DNA of 18,635 nt from NCBI GenBank assembly GCA_964506935.1, contig CAZDOD010000042.1:1-18635 (forward strand). Reading direction: 5' to 3'. Under the pieces are notes generated by a model. It searched no databases and was not told the DNA's origin. It saw only the letters and a program-made list of their open reading frames with translations. The position numbers and the translations under genes were made by a program. Position 1 is the stretch's first letter. The number at the start of each line of letters is the position of its first letter. Origin of the DNA: CAZDOD01 sp964506935 (GTDB lineage Bacteria > Desulfobacterota > Zymogenia > Zymogenales > Zymogenaceae). This document shows, piece after piece, positions 16,076-18,635 of the stretch.

Positions 16076-16143
16076 TTTTTACTTCTTTAGAAAGATGGTG
16101 TTGGCCTTGAAAGTAGCGTCGAAAAAAGTGCCGTAACTTTGTT

Positions 16144-16157
16144 TCACCTACAGGTGA
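16144..16157. repeat. 14-bp palindrome upstream of addB
   Basis: TCACCT-AC-AGGTGA, with six-base arms around a two-base centre, lies between the acyl-CoA synthetase stop and addB. It has no T run on the minus strand, so it is not a terminator for the synthetase. It could be an operator for addBA; the sequence is not a LexA box I recognise. Confidence 0.4.
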
Positions 16158-16186
16158 TTTTTGGATCTCCGTATGAGGGTAGTCTA

Positions 16187-17988
16187 CTATCCTGTCTCGT
16201 CATCGTACATCGAATCAATGATGTCCTGATATTTTTCGTAGATGACCTTTCGCTTGATCTTGAGGGTGGGGGTAATCTCGCCCTCCTCCTGCAGGAAATC
16301 CCTCGGGAGTATGGAGAATTTCTTTATCGTCTCAAACTTGGCGAGCCTCTTGTTTATCCCCTCCATCCCCTTCTCGACGATTGCAGCTAACTCACTATTT
16401 TTTATCAGCTCGTCATATGTGGTGTATGGGATACCTTTCTCACCTGCGAGTGCCTTGGTATCGGCCTCATCGANNNNNNNNNNGTCAGGTATTTCCGCCT
16501 GTCGCCGTGAACCATCACGTTCGATACGAGGGGTATCTCCTTTATCATGTTCTCGATGTTCTGCGGGGAGATGTTCTTTCCCCCCGATGTGATGATGAGG
16601 TCTTTTTTCCGGTCGGTTATGATGAGGAAGCCGTCGTCGTCCCAGCGCCCGACGTCGCCGGTATAGCACCAGTCTCCCTTCAGTATCTCGTCTGTGAGGT
16701 CGGGCTTGTTGAAGTAGCCCATGAAGTTGTTACCCTTTATCAATATCTCGCCGTCCGGCGCAAGCTCTACATCGAAGCCCGGCATTGGTTTTCCGACCGT
16801 GCCGTATCGACAATCGTCGAATGTGGTCATCGTGCCGCCGAGGGTCTCGGTCAGCCCGTAGAACTCGATGACCTGTATGCCTATGCTGTGGATGAATTCG
16901 GCAACTTCGGATGACAGTGGGGCGCCGGCCGATACCGCAAACCAGAGCTTGCCGCCGAGGACGGAGCGTATCTTCTTGAAGACGATGGCGTCCGCCAGAT
17001 TGAACTTTAATTTCATTATCGGGGAGAGCGACCTCTTGGCGTTGAGAAGCCTGCTTCGCCTTCTGCCTACACTTACCGCCCAGCGGAATATGAGGCGCTT
17101 TAGTAGCGGGCCCTTGTTTGCAGTCCCCGATATCCTCGCGTATACTTTTTCGAAAATTCGGGGGACGCTGCAGAAATAGGTGGGACCCGTCTCGATCATA
17201 TTTAGGGCAAGTGTGTCGACCGACTCGGCTATTACGAGGGGGATGTTTTTATAGATATTGTAATAGTAGCCCGACACCCTAGGATAGAAGTGGGAGAGGG
17301 GTAGGATCAAGAGCGACATGTTGGTGCTGGGGTCGATCTGTATCAGGTCGTCGATGGATTTAAGGACGAAGTTTGTGTTGTGGTGGCTTACCATGCAACC
17401 CTTGGGGGGGCCCGTCGTACCGGACGTGTATACGATTGTTGCCAAATCTTCGGGGCTCTTCGATTTCGTCCTCCTATCAAGTTCTCCAGAGAGATCTCTT
17501 TTATTCTCCTCTCCGATCTTCATAAGAGATGAAAAGGTGATCACCTTGTCATTTTGATCTGGGGTATCCCCTTCAATCAGTATTATCTTTTTGAGGCTTT
17601 TAAGCTCTTTTTCGACAGACAGGATCTTATCGAGCTGTTCCGCATCCTCGACGACGACGAACTTCGCTCCGGAATCTTTTATTATATACGCACACTGCTC
17701 GGGCGTATTGGTGTGATAGATCGGGACATCCACCCCCCCTGCGAGCAGGGTTCCGAGGTCCGCCAATACCCATTCGATGCGGTTAAACGACAGGATGGCG
17801 AGTTTGTCCTCGGCCTCCATCCCGGCTTTGATCAGTCCCGAGGCGAAAGAGGTGGCGGCGCCTTTGAGCTCGCCCCAGGTCATATCCAAGTAGGCGCTCC
17901 CCTTCTGTCTCTTGTACTTAATTATCGTGTTATTTTTATATCTTTCGGCGTTTTCAAGAAATATCTCGTTTATGGTCATCTTTCTCAT
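16187..17988 (-). CDS. AMP-forming long-chain fatty-acid-CoA ligase (FadD15-like), split by assembly gap
   Basis: About 600 residues, an ANL-superfamily long-chain acyl-CoA synthetase that adenylates a fatty acid and transfers it to CoA. The ATP-binding P-loop is YTSGTTGPPKGCMVSHHN (187-204). Further along are FYGLTE (376-381), the TGD motif with Asp445, DRKKDLIITSGGKNISP (459-475), and, after the gap, PTLKIKRK with the likely catalytic C-terminal Lys. Ten Ns (16474-16483) fall after RRKYLT. The downstream part (DEADTKALAGEKG...) is in a different frame, and only a gap of 2 mod 3 joins them. Fourteen bases would fit the common YLTAL(I/V)TLD pattern. The break is an artefact. The start at 17988 has AAGGA 7 bases upstream; a second in-frame ATG follows at codon 4. 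It lies 65 bases downstream of a deacetylase-family gene. Confidence 0.95.
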
Positions 17989-18053
17989 AAGGCTGTCCTT
18001 AAAAGATGGATGGATAAAGAAATATTAAAGAATAGTCTAGGTGGCTTTTCCTT

Positions 18054-18635
18054 TTAGGAAAATTTCCAGAAGTCTCTGTGTGTCGAAGCAACCATTTCTA
18101 TGATCGGGTCAGCTCTGTGTCCGATGTCTTCGATCTTCGCCCCGATGAGGTCGGGATCGGTCGCATCCTCGCCCATGAGCTGTTTTAAGACGTTCTTGAT
18201 CCCGTTTTTCAACCCCCCGAGGTGATATCCCCCTTCGAGGGTTATGAGGAGTCTTCCATCGCTGTGTTTTTCGGCAATCGAAAGGAGAACCTTTGCAAGG
18301 GCAGCAAATCCCTGGGGCGTAACCTCCATGCCTCCGAGCGGGTCCTTGAAGTAGATGTCGAAGCCCGCCGAGACGAGGATGAGTTGCGGTTTGTATTGAT
18401 CGGCTACGGGTTCGAGCACCTTTTTGAATATCTTGTAATACTCGGCGTCACCGTTGCCCACATTCAAAGGGACGTTTACCGTATATCCCTTGCCTTCATC
18501 TTTTCCAATCTCGCCGAAGCTTCCGGTGCCGGGATAGTATGGGTACTGGTGGGTGGAGAAGTATAGCACCCTCTTGTCGTTATAAAACGAGTGCTGGGTT
18601 CCATTCCCGTGATGGAGGTCCCAGTCGCAGATGAG
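18054..18635 (-). CDS. Histone-deacetylase-family (AcuC/acetoin-utilisation-type) protein, C-terminal part
   Basis: The reading frame is open to the right edge of the window, so only the last 193 residues are seen and the start is missing. It opens with DWDLHHGNGTQ, the zinc-site motif of class I/II deacetylases and AcuC-like enzymes, followed by FSTHQYPYYPGTG, NVPL, ILVSAGFDIYFKDPLGG (second Asp zinc ligand region) and LEGGYHLGGL carrying the Gly-Gly-Tyr active-site loop. It probably removes acyl groups from lysines or polyamines. It precedes the acyl-CoA synthetase by 65 bases on the same strand, recalling acuC beside acsA, where the deacetylase controls the CoA ligase; here that link is inference. 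The internal ATG-like starts are not needed because the frame continues upstream. Confidence 0.93.
   Translation of the reverse strand, partial: LICDWDLHHGNGTQHSFYNDKRVLYFSTHQYPYYPGTGSFGEIGKDEGKGYTVNVPLNVGNGDAEYYKIFKKVLEPVADQYKPQLILVSAGFDIYFKDPLGGMEVTPQGFAALAKVLLSIAEKHSDGRLLITLEGGYHLGGLKNGIKNVLKQLMGEDATDPDLIGAKIEDIGHRADPIIEMVASTHRDFWKFS

Overview
The window looks like a scaffold from a Desulfobacterota/deltaproteobacterial-type genome, probably a draft or metagenome assembly because it carries two 10-N gaps. The assignment is an inference from the style of GroEL/GroES, the HrcA/CIRCE control of groE, lipoprotein-type parvulin and LarA homologues, and proteobacterial AddAB. No ribosomal or other decisive marker is present. 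All recognisable genes appear intact, except that the last one runs off the right edge and two are interrupted only by assembly gaps.

Layout. 1-335 is the groE control region: a sigma70-like promoter, a perfect CIRCE operator and an unusually long, GC-rich leader with several hairpins. 336-2274 is groES-groEL, closed by a strong terminator. 2370-2933 is a small exported TPR protein. 3027-4351 (minus) holds a small unknown lipoprotein and a lipoprotein parvulin-type prolyl isomerase. 4432-6711 (minus) is a two-gene unit: an NAD-dependent 3-hydroxyacyl-CoA/hydroxyacid dehydrogenase followed by a LarA-family (nickel-pincer) racemase/epimerase homologue. 6876-8177 (plus) is asparaginyl-tRNA synthetase, divergent from the dehydrogenase. 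8367-9515 (minus) is an exported bactofilin-like beta-solenoid fused to a polytopic membrane domain. 9744-16075 (minus) is addB-addA, overlapping by 4 bases, encoding a double-strand-break helicase-nuclease. 16187-17988 (minus) is a long-chain acyl-CoA synthetase, and 18054 to the right edge is the C-terminal part of a histone-deacetylase-family protein.

Functional themes are protein folding (GroESL, prolyl isomerase), acyl-CoA and hydroxyacid metabolism (dehydrogenase, LarA homologue, acyl-CoA synthetase, possibly with the deacetylase-family protein as its regulator), DNA break repair (AddAB) and the cell envelope. I see no phage, IS element, CRISPR array, tRNA, rRNA or obvious defence island.

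The most interesting signals are regulatory or contextual. They are the structured groE leader, two genes (TPR protein and asnS) whose promoters place the transcription start at the start codon with no Shine-Dalgarno sequence, a recurring TCTTGACA-type -35 box in several intergenic regions, palindromes in the asnS/dehydrogenase divergent region and at the isomerase promoter, and the pairing of a LarA homologue with a hydroxyacid-type dehydrogenase. I found no clear evidence of an entirely new multi-gene system.
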